DNA of 64,000 nt, from NCBI GenBank assembly GCA_013368315.1, contig JAACJM010000365.1, positions 1 to 64,000 on the forward strand, read 5' to 3'. This DNA comes from Tetrapyrgos nigripes (taxonomy: Eukaryota > Basidiomycota > Agaricomycetes > Agaricales > Campanellaceae). How positions within the stretch are numbered: position 1 is the first letter of the stretch; each line of letters opens with the position of its first letter. The notes beneath the pieces are model-generated. The model ran no database searches. It saw only the letters and a list, made by a program, of their open reading frames with translations, and was not told the DNA's origin. Below are positions 32,680 to 42,998 of the stretch, one piece after another. Made by a program: the position numbers and the translations under genes.

Positions 32680-34803
32680 ATGAATTCGTCTTCTGGCTAC
32701 GTTAACGACGCCACAATTAATCCGCACCTTTTGCACCACAATTCAGCCACCTCTAATGAATCGGTTGGGTCGTTGGGCAACGGTACGACACAAAATAACG
32801 TTATACTTCGTTCTGAGTCTAATTCTCCTTCTTCAGAGGGGGAGAACCTTCAGCAACTTCCCTTTTTTGATCTCAACGCGATGCAGATGGATGAGCCAAC
32901 GTCTCAAGCGGCTCCCCAACTCGCAAACACTCCCTTCATGAGTCAACAAACCCCGAACAACACCAAAACCCCATCTACGACACCTCTGCATCCCTCTAAC
33001 TTGCTGGCACAGTCACTCGGCCTTGATCTTCCTCCAGGTCGCTGGGCGGCTATGCCAGACTTGGGACTGATTATTCACACGCATGACAACGGCTCCCAAT
33101 GTACCAATCCGGTCGCGCACGCTCAGTGTTTGGCCCTCGGACTTCGTAATAGAGGCTTTCTTGATGCTCGAGAGGACCTGGTAGAGGAGTATCAATCTCA
33201 GATGAAGAAGAAGTGGAAGGAGGCAGAAGGACGTAGTAAAAGGACACAAGAAGAGAATGAGAAGCTTAGAAAAGAGAGGAACGAAGCTCGAGCGGCTTTG
33301 GAGGCACTTCAGAAGCGTATAGTCGAACTTGAAGGTTCCAAGGCACCATCCACATCTTCCTCTTCGCAACGAACCACTTCAGGATCCAAACGCAAGACCA
33401 TTGATGTCGAGCCGGCGGAAACCAACCCTACTCCACCTACCAAACGCGCTGCTACTTCCAAAGGCACCGCAGACGCTAAGGTAATGATACCTAACATCGG
33501 ATTTGACACACTGGACACCGTCGCTCGCATTAGTCCATACTACGACTACATCCTCGTCGAGTACAGTCTTAATCGTGCTGGATATCCCTTCTATCAACTT
33601 CATGATCTTAACTTCAACCTTAATACCGGTGGATTCGAGATCCCTCGACACATTCATAAACTCCGCCGCGAAAATAACTTCCCTAAACCTCGTGCACTCA
33701 CAGGAACACCTGCTGGGGCCCAGACATTCCCAACGACTTCAGACGATCTTAATCAGCTTGTCGTTCAGTCCCAGGCCATAGGAGCGTTTGATGTGTTATA
33801 TCATGTCGCGTTTTTACGCTGGACAGCGACTTTACTTCATCATATCCACAACCTCTCTCCATCCACTGTTCCTGCCCTATCAGGAGTCGCCCTCGAATGT
33901 CTCTCGATGCCGATTAGTCCGGATTGGGTGTTGTTCCCATTATTCCTTGGTTATGACAGCTTCTATCGAGACGACACCGACTCACCTGATTATTGGGCAA
34001 GCAACCCTACCAACATCCCTTCCATTCATAATTCTCCAAAGGTTGATGCCCCTCGTATTGATTGGGCTGAAGCAATCTTCGTCCATTTTGATTCGAGGAA
34101 GCATCTAGGTGTACGCATGGCTATTCACGGCAGTACTGGATTGGCCTACATGCCTACCGTTGATGCCTTCATCCTTTACTTCACCCTCTCGCCTCTCGTC
34201 CCCTCTACCGACAGAGGTACAGTTCCCGAGTTCCGCACTCATCTCGTCACGCTTTTTGCGATCCCTGGATTGTATCGGGAGATCTTGACTAAGGACTCCA
34301 TTGATATCAATCCCGTCCGATCCCTGTCCCGATCCACTCGTGATGCTGCTAGGAGTACTCGAGCCCTCGCCGTTCACTTAGCCAAGACTTGCGGCATTAC
34401 CCCTGATGAGGCTGACCGATACAACGTTTGGGCATTGCAATACTGCCTTGACGTGTGTCGTAACCATACTTTTCCTGAGCCTATGCGTGTCAAGTACGCC
34501 TACATCTTTGTACACGCCCAAAATCGACTTCTATTTTATCCCCTTCCTATCCCAATCAATGACACTTACCAGATGCCTAGTCACTGGGATATGGCCAACA
34601 TCACTGAGCATCGTCGTCGCACTGCTGTTCTTAATCACTGGAAGAACGCTGGTGGACATTCTAAACTTCCAAGTCTTGACTACGAACTACCCAAGCTCAC
34701 TTTCGCGCCACGCAACCTTCCTGATGCCGCTGTAAACGATCTCGCCAACATGAACATCGATATGGGCTCGTTGAGTAATCAATCCACACAAGGGTCAACT
34801 TAG
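32680..34803 (+). CDS. Gypsy-1 3' ORF, 707 aa, unknown function
   Basis: A long uninterrupted ORF between pol and the 3' LTR, thus part of the element. The N-terminal 110 residues are Ser/Asn/Gln/Pro-rich. A coiled coil spans about residues 164-219 (KKKWKEAEGRSKRTQEENEK...). Basic stretches KRK and KR follow at about 237-256 and could be nuclear signals. The C-terminal 430 residues look globular (YYDYILVEYSLNRAGYPFYQ; IGAFDVLYHVAFLRWT; DEADRYNVWALQYCLDVCR). There is no zinc knuckle, membrane segment or protease motif. It might act as a displaced Gag-like protein, or be a captured host gene. I do not recognise it. Confidence 0.75.
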   Translation: MNSSSGYVNDATINPHLLHHNSATSNESVGSLGNGTTQNNVILRSESNSPSSEGENLQQLPFFDLNAMQMDEPTSQAAPQLANTPFMSQQTPNNTKTPSTTPLHPSNLLAQSLGLDLPPGRWAAMPDLGLIIHTHDNGSQCTNPVAHAQCLALGLRNRGFLDAREDLVEEYQSQMKKKWKEAEGRSKRTQEENEKLRKERNEARAALEALQKRIVELEGSKAPSTSSSSQRTTSGSKRKTIDVEPAETNPTPPTKRAATSKGTADAKVMIPNIGFDTLDTVARISPYYDYILVEYSLNRAGYPFYQLHDLNFNLNTGGFEIPRHIHKLRRENNFPKPRALTGTPAGAQTFPTTSDDLNQLVVQSQAIGAFDVLYHVAFLRWTATLLHHIHNLSPSTVPALSGVALECLSMPISPDWVLFPLFLGYDSFYRDDTDSPDYWASNPTNIPSIHNSPKVDAPRIDWAEAIFVHFDSRKHLGVRMAIHGSTGLAYMPTVDAFILYFTLSPLVPSTDRGTVPEFRTHLVTLFAIPGLYREILTKDSIDINPVRSLSRSTRDAARSTRALAVHLAKTCGITPDEADRYNVWALQYCLDVCRNHTFPEPMRVKYAYIFVHAQNRLLFYPLPIPINDTYQMPSHWDMANITEHRRRTAVLNHWKNAGGHSKLPSLDYELPKLTFAPRNLPDAAVNDLANMNIDMGSLSNQSTQGST

Positions 34804-35012
34804 ACTTGGGTTGGAGTATGCGGCACTGGTAGGAGAGCTGACCTTGTCACGATGGTCCCTGGGGACTGGACTAGAGGGTTAGAGTGGGTCATAGTATGTC
34901 AAAAAATTTATTTATTATTTTCCGTGATTCTTCTCTTCTAAGAACTTATATCTATTCAACTTCTATTGTTCTATATCGTTTCCTGATTAGTTTCTCGCGT
35001 ACGCTTCGTTCT

Positions 35013-35024
35013 AGAGGGGGAGGA
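35013..35024 (+). other. Gypsy-1 polypurine tract
   Basis: agagggggagga lies immediately before the TG of the 3' LTR, the expected position of the plus-strand primer. Confidence 0.8.
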
Positions 35025-35215
35025 TGTAACGGCTGTTACTATTCTTAGACGATTATATCATACTTTCCCGCGGGTCCTAGATATAAGTAGCTTCGAGTAG
35101 ATTCCTTCGTTAACTCTTACTCTCACCACGCCTTACCTGTCTTGTACATAGCAGCGGTAAATAAAAGCCCTGTCTTGTGTATTGAGGCCTTAGGCATTGA
35201 GATACGTGAGTTACA
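35025..35215 (+). repeat. Gypsy-1 3' LTR
   Basis: 191 bp, identical by eye to the 5' LTR, followed by the CCTAC target duplication. Confidence 0.92.
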
Positions 35216-35220
35216 CCTAC

Positions 35221-35986
35221 AGTCGCGGGTGTATAGGTATGTTGGCGGAAAGGCCCCAGCGATCAGTCTGCTGGGGCCAGATCACGCTGAGACGGGGCTT
35301 GATTGTGTCTCGGGGGCTTGTCTGATGAAGGAGGGGCTTAGGAATGTCTTTGGAGCTTGGATGCGACAGGGTTGGTGGGGCTGCGACAGAGTTGTATGTA
35401 GTTGTCTGTATTCATGTGATCTGTCGCGTACCGTGAATCAGACGCGCTTCAAACCAACCTTTGACTGCTTTCTCCATCATGGGCCAGCGCATCAATGCAA
35501 GAGGGATGTCAGCGTGTGTATGCCATCTAGCGGTCTCTCTTGCAGGCCTGTCAGAGCCCAACTCTCCCAATCTGACCTGTTTTGTATGTTCATGTACACG
35601 TCGACGCATCAGATCATGTGGCCCTTTGGTCTCAGACTTGTGGAGTGAGCGCTGAGTGGTATATAACCTGGGCCGGTTCTTCGAGCAGCTTCACCCCCCA
35701 TCTCTCTTCAAATACTTTTCCCTACTCTCCTCCTGCAAAGCTCTGCGCAAGGTATGTAGGAGCTGTCTTTCGTCTGGGCTGCACTGATTTGCTGCACAGC
35801 CATGGTTTCCTCAATCCACAGTCTTTTTCGTCACCTCGAATATTCACATGTGATCGTGTTGTGTTCGACACAGTTCAGATTGGCTCCTTTCTTTGCGACA
35901 CCTTGCTCTTGTCTGTGACTGTGGTGCGTGTCATACATTAATCTCTTACTTGGGGTATTAAGTACTGAAGATTATGACTAGGTTCC
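35221..35986. other. No recognisable gene; promoter-like region
   Basis: No family-like ORF. A TATATAA at 35660-35666 lies upstream of the next gene and may be its TATA box, if transcription of that gene starts near 35700 and an early intron is present. Confidence 0.35.
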
Positions 35987-37731
35987 ATGTCCGGTATTCC
36001 TCTGAACCTTCTTCTTCCACCTTGGGAGGGAAAGGGCACCCTTGTCCACCAGGCAGGAAGGCTCATGCTGGTCAATCAAGAAGAGAACTGCCGCCATGAT
36101 GAGGAACCCTACTACTCCTACAACCCTGCCCAACTCTCTCCTACGTCCCATCAGCATCTGCACAGCAACACTACCCCACCTAGCCGCATTCTCACCCCAC
36201 CTCCAAATGCACCACTGTTGAAACAATGACCACTCCCCACTCCTTCACCCTCCTCTGCAACAAGCCATCAAACGGTCCTCTCCTCTCCTATCAACACAAA
36301 GCCTAGTTGCTCTGTCAAGAATTGTGCACGCAAGGCGACATCCCGAAAATGTGACCGCTGCCCCAAGTGCTGCAAGGGACAGCGGGATGGCATGGTCTGC
36401 TCAGCTCATTCCAAAGCAACTGAGAGCCCTCTTTTGACATTGCAGCCGCCTTTGGAGGAATCAGGTGCGACGGTCGCTAAGCGTTTGTCTCCCCGCTCGC
36501 AGGAGAAGTATCACACACTTTGGGCTCAGCAGGAGAAGGTTCGGGCTATGGAAGCAGAGAAGCGACGACTGGAGAATGCAGAGAAGAGGTCCGTACTTGT
36601 GATCTTTTATTATGAGGTGAGTGTTTTTGTCTTGGAGGTCTTCAAACCATACTGACTGACCCTCTGGCAGGATGGCCAACCTCCAAGACGCCTCAATGTC
36701 AAGGATATTGGCACCTTTCCCCTTCTCAACCTTTCGCAATCCTCTACCCATTATGATAGGTCTGGAATGTCCCTCTTGGGTCAGCTGGGGTTGTCTCCGG
36801 AGGAGATCATAGAGATATGGTCGTTTGGTTCCTCTGACTGGAATGAGGACATTCCTGACACCTCAATCACTGTACAGGAGAGGAGACCAGTCATCATATA
36901 TTGCAAGGGAATTCAGAACAGGGGATGCCAGGCTTCGACAGCCTTACGAACATGTCTATTCGACAGTCACCAGAGAAGTATTTGCCGAAGAAGATTACCA
37001 AGCGGCAGGGAGATGATATTGATGCTATGTGGAGGTACTGGGACAGCGAGCGAGGAAGGACAAGGACCAGCGGCCCATCTCATCAATGCAAAACTTTACC
37101 CTCCCGACGTTCCCGTACCGTCTCAGCCTCACATGCAGACACCCAGCGCCCTCTGGCCATGGAGCACTTCCATGAAAATTCACTCCTAATCAAATCTCGG
37201 TCCCTGATTCACAACCCGTCATCCCCTATCCAATCGCCTTCTTCCCCAGTGGAGTCTGATAAGGAAGAGTTTGATGAGGGAGTCTCTGCCTTCTCTGAAC
37301 ATCTGCGAAGTTTTGAGTTTGCGCCATGGGCTTCCTCTACCCCATCCATAAAGAAGAAAGGGCCGAACGAGTTGATCTGAGAGCAGCAAGATGAGTTGTA
37401 CAAGTCGAAGAAAGTGTATACTCAGGGTAAGGATGGTGCATGGCCAAAAGGAATATTGGTTAGAGATATGGTGCAGGCGTTTAAGTTTTTGGAGGAAAAG
37501 AGAGGGAAGGGGAAGAAAGACAATGGAAAGGTTGAGGGATATTTGCGGGAAATTTTCGGATATGATGTATCAACGCGGAACTTTGACAAGCAGGTCAGAG
37601 CATGGAGGGTGATGACCGAGGCGGAGAGAGAGGATGGGAAAGGTGTTTCGGCAATGAGAAGATGGGATGTATGGAGAAAAGATACATCAGGTTGGCAGTC
37701 AACGCAAGCTCATGATAAAGGTTTGTTGTAA
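35987..37731 (+). CDS. Zinc-cluster hypothetical protein, probably decayed
   Basis: Resembles an Agaricomycete-specific hypothetical family. The first frame (MSGIPLNLLLPPWEG) continues, after an in-frame TGA at 36227-36229, into a Cys cluster CSVKNCARKATSRKCDRCPK, CCKG and CSAHSK. That is followed by a coiled-coil segment EKVRAMEAEKRRLENAEK, broken by a probable intron near 36590-36670. Later frames include the downstream pieces LSPEEIIEIWSFGS and FDEGVSAFSEHLRSFEFAPW. The final ORF 37396-37731 has the family-like ending WPKGILVRDMVQAFKFLEEK and VRAWRVMTEAEREDG. The exon structure could not be completed without frame changes. Confidence 0.45.
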
Positions 37732-38282
37732 ACAATTACTTTTGGTTCCTATTAGATTTGTAGACTACTCAATGACAGTTTGGTTTGTAGAAATGTATTC
37801 TATTATGATAAGAAATGACAATTTGTTTGTACACTAGTAATATCCAGGGTGAAATTTTTGTAGTCTAGATAAAGTTAAGATGTTTCAGCGACGAATCATC
37901 TCATCTAAAGAGAAATTGTACTTGATTATACCCATCTGTCTCACAATGGCTGCATAGCCACCCAACCATACATTATTCTGCTCCGCAATCGAAGAATTGA
38001 AATACCAGGAATTCGTCTCATCACATCTGAGAGTATCGAAATGATATGGGTTGCAGTGCCATGAACACTCTATGTCGGTCTTCTTGTGCTTCGTCTTCCA
38101 GTGAAAGACATCAACGGGTAGTCCCAGACATTGATAGAGCGAATTGTTCTGGGCACGGAGGTGACGATAAAGTCAGCAGTTATTGTTGTAGAATAAAACA
38201 TCGGGTAAAAGACCTTGAGCTTCAAACCAATGCAATGATCCCTGAAAAATGACATCAACCTTGCAAAAAATGAAGCAAGCGG

Positions 38283-38492
38283 GGCAAAGAAAAGGGGAAA
38301 AGTTAGAGGGGGTTGTAGGGGGAGACTTTCCCCTACTGTAAACAAACAAGAGAGAAGGCGTGCGGAGCACAAAAGAGGGGGTTGTAGGGGGAGACTTCCC
38401 CCTACTGTAAACAAACAAGAGAGATGGTGTGCAGAGCACAAAAGAGGGGAGACTTCCCCTACTGTAAATGAAAAGCGGCAGTGTGCAGGGCA
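38283..38492. repeat. Intronic minisatellite, about 3 copies
   Basis: Three units of about 60-70 bp share agaggggagacttcccc, tactgtaaac and gtgtgcagagcac-like segments. They lie between a GTGAGT donor (minus, near 38507) and an acceptor near 38246 of the CxC5/CxC6 gene, so they expand an intron. Confidence 0.8.
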
Positions 38493-39067
38493 GAAAAAGT
38501 TTACTCACCACTAACTGTTTAAGAGTCTCTGCTTTGTGACATGTTTCCTGACGAACGATGATCCCACATGGTCGGTGAAAAACAAGCTCAGCATGGGAAT
38601 GGAGTTGACCGAAGATTGCTTTGAGGTTTGGTCCATCTTCGTTCTTGTCAGCTGGACATCTGGCATTGGATCTTCAATGAATGTTGTAGACTGTGCTTGA
38701 GGCTGAGGACCAGTGGACTCTTCAACTTCATCATGGATGTCATTGGGATTGAGAGAGTCGGAGGGCTGAGAGCGCTGGAGAATGTGTTTGAGCTGGAAGA
38801 ATGCTTGGCGTTGTTGGCAGTGGTTGCTTTCGAGAATCTTGTGTTGAGATATGGAACAGGTCAGACCACCCTCTTGGTTGGGATGAGAGCAGCCCACCAC
38901 GGCACAGATATATTCTTGCTCTTGATGTTTGGTGCAGTAGCGAGCTTTGCCAGGAAGAGGCGGTTCTGGGCAATCTTCTGCCTGGTAAGCGCATCGCGGA
39001 CATCCTATAACAATACCATCAGCAATGAGGGCTCTGGTTTGATCTATTATAACATCAGAGGTTGATC

Positions 39068-39088
39068 AAAAAAAAAAAAAAAAAAAAG
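39068..39088. repeat. Poly(A)/poly(T) tract of about 20 bp
   Basis: A homopolymer A run on the plus strand, falling in an intron of the minus-strand CxC5/CxC6 gene. Confidence 0.9.
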
Positions 39089-40377
39089 GAACGCACACAT
39101 TTCGCCGTTGATAACTGAAATCTGTCTGCATTTGTCACAGTAATGATTGACCTCAGGGGTGCCGAATGTGGTAATGTGAATGTTCCTGGCTTGCATAGCA
39201 TCGTTGAACTGGTCCTTTTGATCGCCAGAGTGGGGTACATCGAGTAAGGCACTGGTTGCTTGAGCGTCCTTGAGGAGAGAGGTGACAATGAAAGGATCTT
39301 GAACATTCTTGTGAGTTAAGAGAGTGTTGGTGAACCAGTTTGGTGAGGCATTGTTGGGCTTGGAGAGGGAGATGTTGTACATGTTGGCGGCATTAGTATC
39401 AGATGTCCTAGAACAGAGTCAGCAGAGCCACAGAAAAAAGGAGTAAAACATGTACCATGACATGACCATTTGCCCTGCAAAGAGATCCACCAGTTCCTTC
39501 TCAACATACTGTGATTCAGTCACTTGAAGAGCACTAGGAATACCAGAGTAGTAGTAGCGACGGTTGGACTCAACAAAATAGTTGGGGTAATAGATGGTGC
39601 GACAGCCTGGTAGGCAGGTGAGTAGGGGCTAATCAAGGAAAGGGGAAGAAATGCACCATAGCAAACCATGTGAGCGGTGTAAGTAGTGATAGCACCGTCC
39701 CGCAATGTGAAGAGGAGTATCTTGGTGAGTCCATCACGTTGTCGTAATAGACTATGGTTGTCACAGCGAGAATTGAGACATGTCTGGGTAGGTGGCCATA
39801 GGTGTGAGGGGCTAGAGAGAGCGAGTCAGCATTGGGATGGAAAGAGAATGTGAAGATTACTGACATAGCTGTTGGTCATGACCGCTGTGTGAGGAATGTT
39901 TGGGGCCATGGTCACTGCTCCAGATGTATTCCCGGAGGATGTACCAGCACACCTCAATGTAGGCTTCTTGAATGCCAGTGGAGCGAGAGAGATAGTGTCG
40001 AATGTGCGGTGGAATGCACAACGGAGCCTGGGTTGGATTGTGAGAAGGGGGTTGACTGGCGAGAATGTCGTTGCGGAGAGGGTAGCAAGAGTGATGAGTT
40101 GAAGGAGGCTGTCGAAGGTGACGTTCTCGAGCAAGTTTGGAACAGTGGAGAGGGCACGTAAAAGGTGTGAGAGCAGCATGGGGGGCGGGATAAGGTGGGA
40201 GATATTCGATGTGTCAATTAAGTATGTATACAGTACAAAAGCTGGCTGTGCTACTCCTGTCTGGCTATTCTACCTGACATGTCTGGCCTGCTCCCAGATG
40301 CTCCTTAACGTTGTAGGGGCTTGTTGGCCCCATCGGCCCCGGATGTGATCAGGCCCAGTGCTTTTCTGCTATCATAC

Positions 40378-41633
40378 TTGCTCTCAGTCACAAACAACCA
40401 AAGTTGACAAACTTTTTGACCGAATTATTCCCAGGCTGACTGACCTCTCGGGTAAAGGAGAAGTGTGTTTTTGGGCTATTTACGAACATAGAAAGATATT
40501 TCAACAGGCTGATTTCCCTCTAAGTGAGTTTGAGGTTTTTGACCCCAAAAAATTGAGACAACCGCCAAAAAAATTGGGAAAAATCACGAAAATAGCGGAA
40601 AGTGCTTGTTTCACAAAAGTATGCATGATTACACAAAAAAATATGCCACTGTACTTGAAAATTTTACTGTCCAAATAAGGCAATCCAACTTGGACCCATC
40701 CTTTCATACTCGACAATGTCTTGAGGGAGATCTCTCAAACGAAAAAGGAACACAGCCGGACTCCAACAGAATCAATCAAAGGATAATGCCCCACCCCAGG
40801 AGCCCGCAGCACCATCCACCAATGCACCCACACCCAGGGAAGACTCTATAGAGCATGACTCTGCTCAAAATGACACTGTTCTGGATCAATGTTGGGTTAA
40901 GGAAGGGTCTGCTGCATTTGCTGGGTTCTTTGGATACATTGATGATGATTCTGACTTTGAGGATGTGGGGTCAGACATTGGAAGTGATGATGAAGAAGCA
41001 GCAATTGCTGCTGTTGAGGACTGGAAAGAAGACAAGTTTGACAATGATGGATTGCAGGAATGAATGTACTTCTATGGTGTGGCCATGGATGATGCTTTGA
41101 AGGATGGAGACTGGGTTCCAGATGAGTTGAGAAGAGAGGCAGAGAAGAGAAAGAAAGTAAAGACGACACCTGCAGTCCTGAAAGGTATGTTTGTGGTCTC
41201 CTTCTCGTGTCTCCTGTATAATAAACATCATAACAGAATGTGCTGCATATGCGACAGGGCCTGACGTTGTGAAAAAATCAAGAGCAAGTCAATACCGCTG
41301 GAAGGGCAAAACTAAAGGTCAAGGAAAACTCACTGCCTTTGGTTTCGCTTCTCCAAAGAAGACTGTCAATGGTTACTGCCCCTCTAAAGCCTCATCGCCT
41401 TCTTTGTCTCCCTTGGGTGGTCCCAGCGAGGGAACCGAGATGGTGGTTGTCAGAGAAGAAAGTGTCGAGAAAATTGAGACTCCTAAATGGCCCATGGGAA
41501 AAACTTCGGAAGGCCATTTTTCGACATATTTTGCCTTTCTGAGTTCAAATCTGCAAAAAAAAAAATTGGCCTAGAAAAATCAAAATCCGGTGCTAGAGAC
41601 TTTGTCGACTTTGGTTGTCCGTGACTGTAGCAA
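40378..41633 (+). mobile_element. Mariner-like TIR element relic, 1.26 kb
   Basis: Imperfect inverted repeats of about 35 bp: left TTGCTCTCAGTCACAAACAA (40378), right, read inverted, TTGCTACAGTCACGGACAAC (from 41633). Both continue CCAAAGTYGACAAA. The inside carries a broken coding region. The CAGTCAC..ACAACCAAAGT end type resembles basidiomycete Tc1/mariner elements. Target duplication is not clear. Confidence 0.65.
40740..41573 (+). pseudogene. Transposase N-terminal fragment in the mariner-like relic
   Basis: Frames between 40740 and 41573 encode AGFFGYIDDDSDFEDVGSDI with an acidic stretch, MYFYGVAMDDALKDGDWVPD, and after a probable intron KKSRASQYRWKGKTKGQGKL. This last basic piece resembles the region before the DNA-binding domain of DDE transposases in basidiomycetes. 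Stops separate the pieces and the catalytic domain is absent. Identification is tentative. Confidence 0.4.
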
Positions 41634-41869
41634 CGTCCAATGATCTAGGGCTTGGTTTGAAACTCAGGTGTAAAAAACAAAGTCATTTTTCACATGTAAT
41701 TTACATTTTTGACATGAAGGGTCCCAGATGCGGATGTAAAAAATTGTTAAAAATGCCAAGACCACTGGGAACGTCAGCTACCGTACTGCGTCGGGCTTTG
41801 GGTGCCCTGACATGTCACAATTGCCGTCCTCAAGCTCCTCAAGCCTTCCTAGCCTTCTTCAGCTTGTTG

Positions 41870-42163
41870 CAATGCTTCCAAAAGATCTTGACGACCTGCA
41901 AAACGCACGCAACGCGTTCATGGATCCTTACAATTTGGCTGAGTCTGATCGTCTCTGAGACGGCGACAAGCCTCACGTTGTCTGCTGTAGCATCAAATTT
42001 GATGTATCTGAATATGTCAGGCTCAACGGTCCCACGTTGGCAACACTTATTCAACCTTCTTCACCACAATCATTGCCCACACCTACACCAGCACCCAAAT
42101 CCAGTTGGAATGAGCCTGCTGGAAAGCCCTCAGACTGGAAAGTGGATGACTATGGGCTAGATT
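41870..42163 (+). pseudogene. Unknown coding remnant
   Basis: One frame reads LPKDLDDLQNARNAFMDPYN then, after a TGA, KPHVVCCSIKFDVSEYVRLN and a Ser/Pro-rich tail ending KVDDYGLD with a stop. The composition looks coding, but no family is recognised. The surrounding 41680-42300 is rich in TTTTTACA motifs. Confidence 0.3.
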
Positions 42164-42333
42164 GATTTTTTACAGTTTTTTACATGCTAGAAATTCGACG
42201 TTATTTACATACAGCTTGTTATTTACAGATTGTGTTTTTTACAGTATTTTACATGTCATTAATATCTGACATAGACCCCTTACATTTTTTACAGTATGTC
42301 ATGGGTAGCTCCCCAATCCTCCTAGCTCCTACG

Positions 42334-42849
42334 TGTCACGAATCGCTCCCCGCCTATTCATTTCCTTTCTATTCTTTTTCCTTTACTATCTATTTCTCAC
42401 TCTAACCCCATAAACATCAATCATTTCTCATCATCGTCTATAGTTACCATCTCTCTAGATCTATGACTCACATTCTTATCTCCTCCGATTCCTATCTCCA
42501 TGGACATTCTCACTGTCAATCACTCCACATGATCCAGTACCTTCATCTATCCATATTTGACTCATTATTCTCTCGCCCTTGACATTTCCACATGATACCG
42601 TCTATTATTACTTACTCTTTCCCATCTGTTCATATTTTACTTATATACCTGTGATCCTTGTAACCTATTCCTTAGTTCGTTCACTTCGTCTCCGCTCCGT
42701 ACTTTTACTACGCAGTGTAGAGCCTAGTCAGCTTACTTTCTCTTTCTCTCTATCTCTCTCTCCCTCTTTCAACCAATTTATTATCTTGTAACTGGCGTTC
42801 TTGTATTGTGTGACTTGGGTGGTTATTGAGTGTACCGACAACCTTGACA
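42334..42849 (+). repeat. Gypsy-2 5' LTR
   Basis: 516 bp, strongly pyrimidine-biased on the plus strand, with a CTCTCT tract near 42740-42770. Confidence 0.95.
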
Positions 42850-42998
42850 CTTGAACGAACTCCCATACACCCACCTCACAATTCCCTCATCACACACTAT
42901 CCTTCACTCTGTCTACCCCACGCCCCCGAATTCGTATCGAACCTCCTGAAACTCCTCGCGACTACAAACGAATCCCATTTCCCCTTCCTCGTTACCTC

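Larger units (their letters stand above)
28809..35215 (+). mobile_element. Gypsy-1 LTR retrotransposon, young, unusual gene order
   Basis: Two 191-bp LTRs (28809-28999, 35025-35215) beginning TGTAACGG and ending GAGTTACA appear identical. CCTAC is duplicated at 28804-28808 and 35216-35220. Pol (RT-RNase H-integrase-chromo) begins only about 370 bp after the LTR, with no gag or protease visible. A 707-aa ORF lies between pol and the 3' LTR. A purine tract (agagggggagga, 35013-35024) sits directly before the 3' LTR. Identical LTRs imply a very recent insertion of an element already lacking a conventional gag. Confidence 0.92.
37885..40179 (-). pseudogene. CxC5/CxC6 cysteine-cluster protein (KDZ-associated)
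   Basis: Minus-strand multi-exon gene of the family named for cysteine clusters associated with KDZ transposons. Pieces in order are LENVTFDSLLQLITLATL (exon 1, near 40120), PPTQTCLNSRCD, YYYSGIPSALQVTESQYVEK then LVDLFAGQMVMSW|TSDTNAANMYN, and HYCDKCRQI. The CxC6-like block is ADGIVIGCPRCAYQAEDCPE...RYCTKHQEQEYICAVVGC (near 38950). Then come RPCGIIVRQETCH, an intron made of tandem repeats, LLPDVLFYNNNC, LPVDVFHWKTKHKKTDIECS, WYFNSSIAEQNNVWLGGYAA and NFSLDEMIRR with stop at 37885-37887. A TGA at 38173-38175 follows NNC where Arg is expected, and the frame changes near 38650. So it is a pseudogene. No KDZ transposase is in the window. Confidence 0.8.

Noticed and set aside
35142..35648. 168-aa ORF crossing the 3' LTR of Gypsy-1
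   Set aside because: It starts inside the LTR and runs across the insertion boundary; no family-like features.
38283..38492. Regularly spaced repeats considered as a CRISPR-like array
   Set aside because: Units are adjacent tandem copies with variable length, no unique spacers, in a eukaryotic intron.
37885..40179. Annotating this gene as a KDZ transposase
   Set aside because: The sequence shows the CxC5/CxC6 cysteine clusters and associated C-terminal domain, not the KDZ catalytic region.
42579..42791. Identical 70-aa ORFs at 42579 and 49843 as duplicated genes
   Set aside because: They are the same chance ORF in the two identical Gypsy-2 LTRs.
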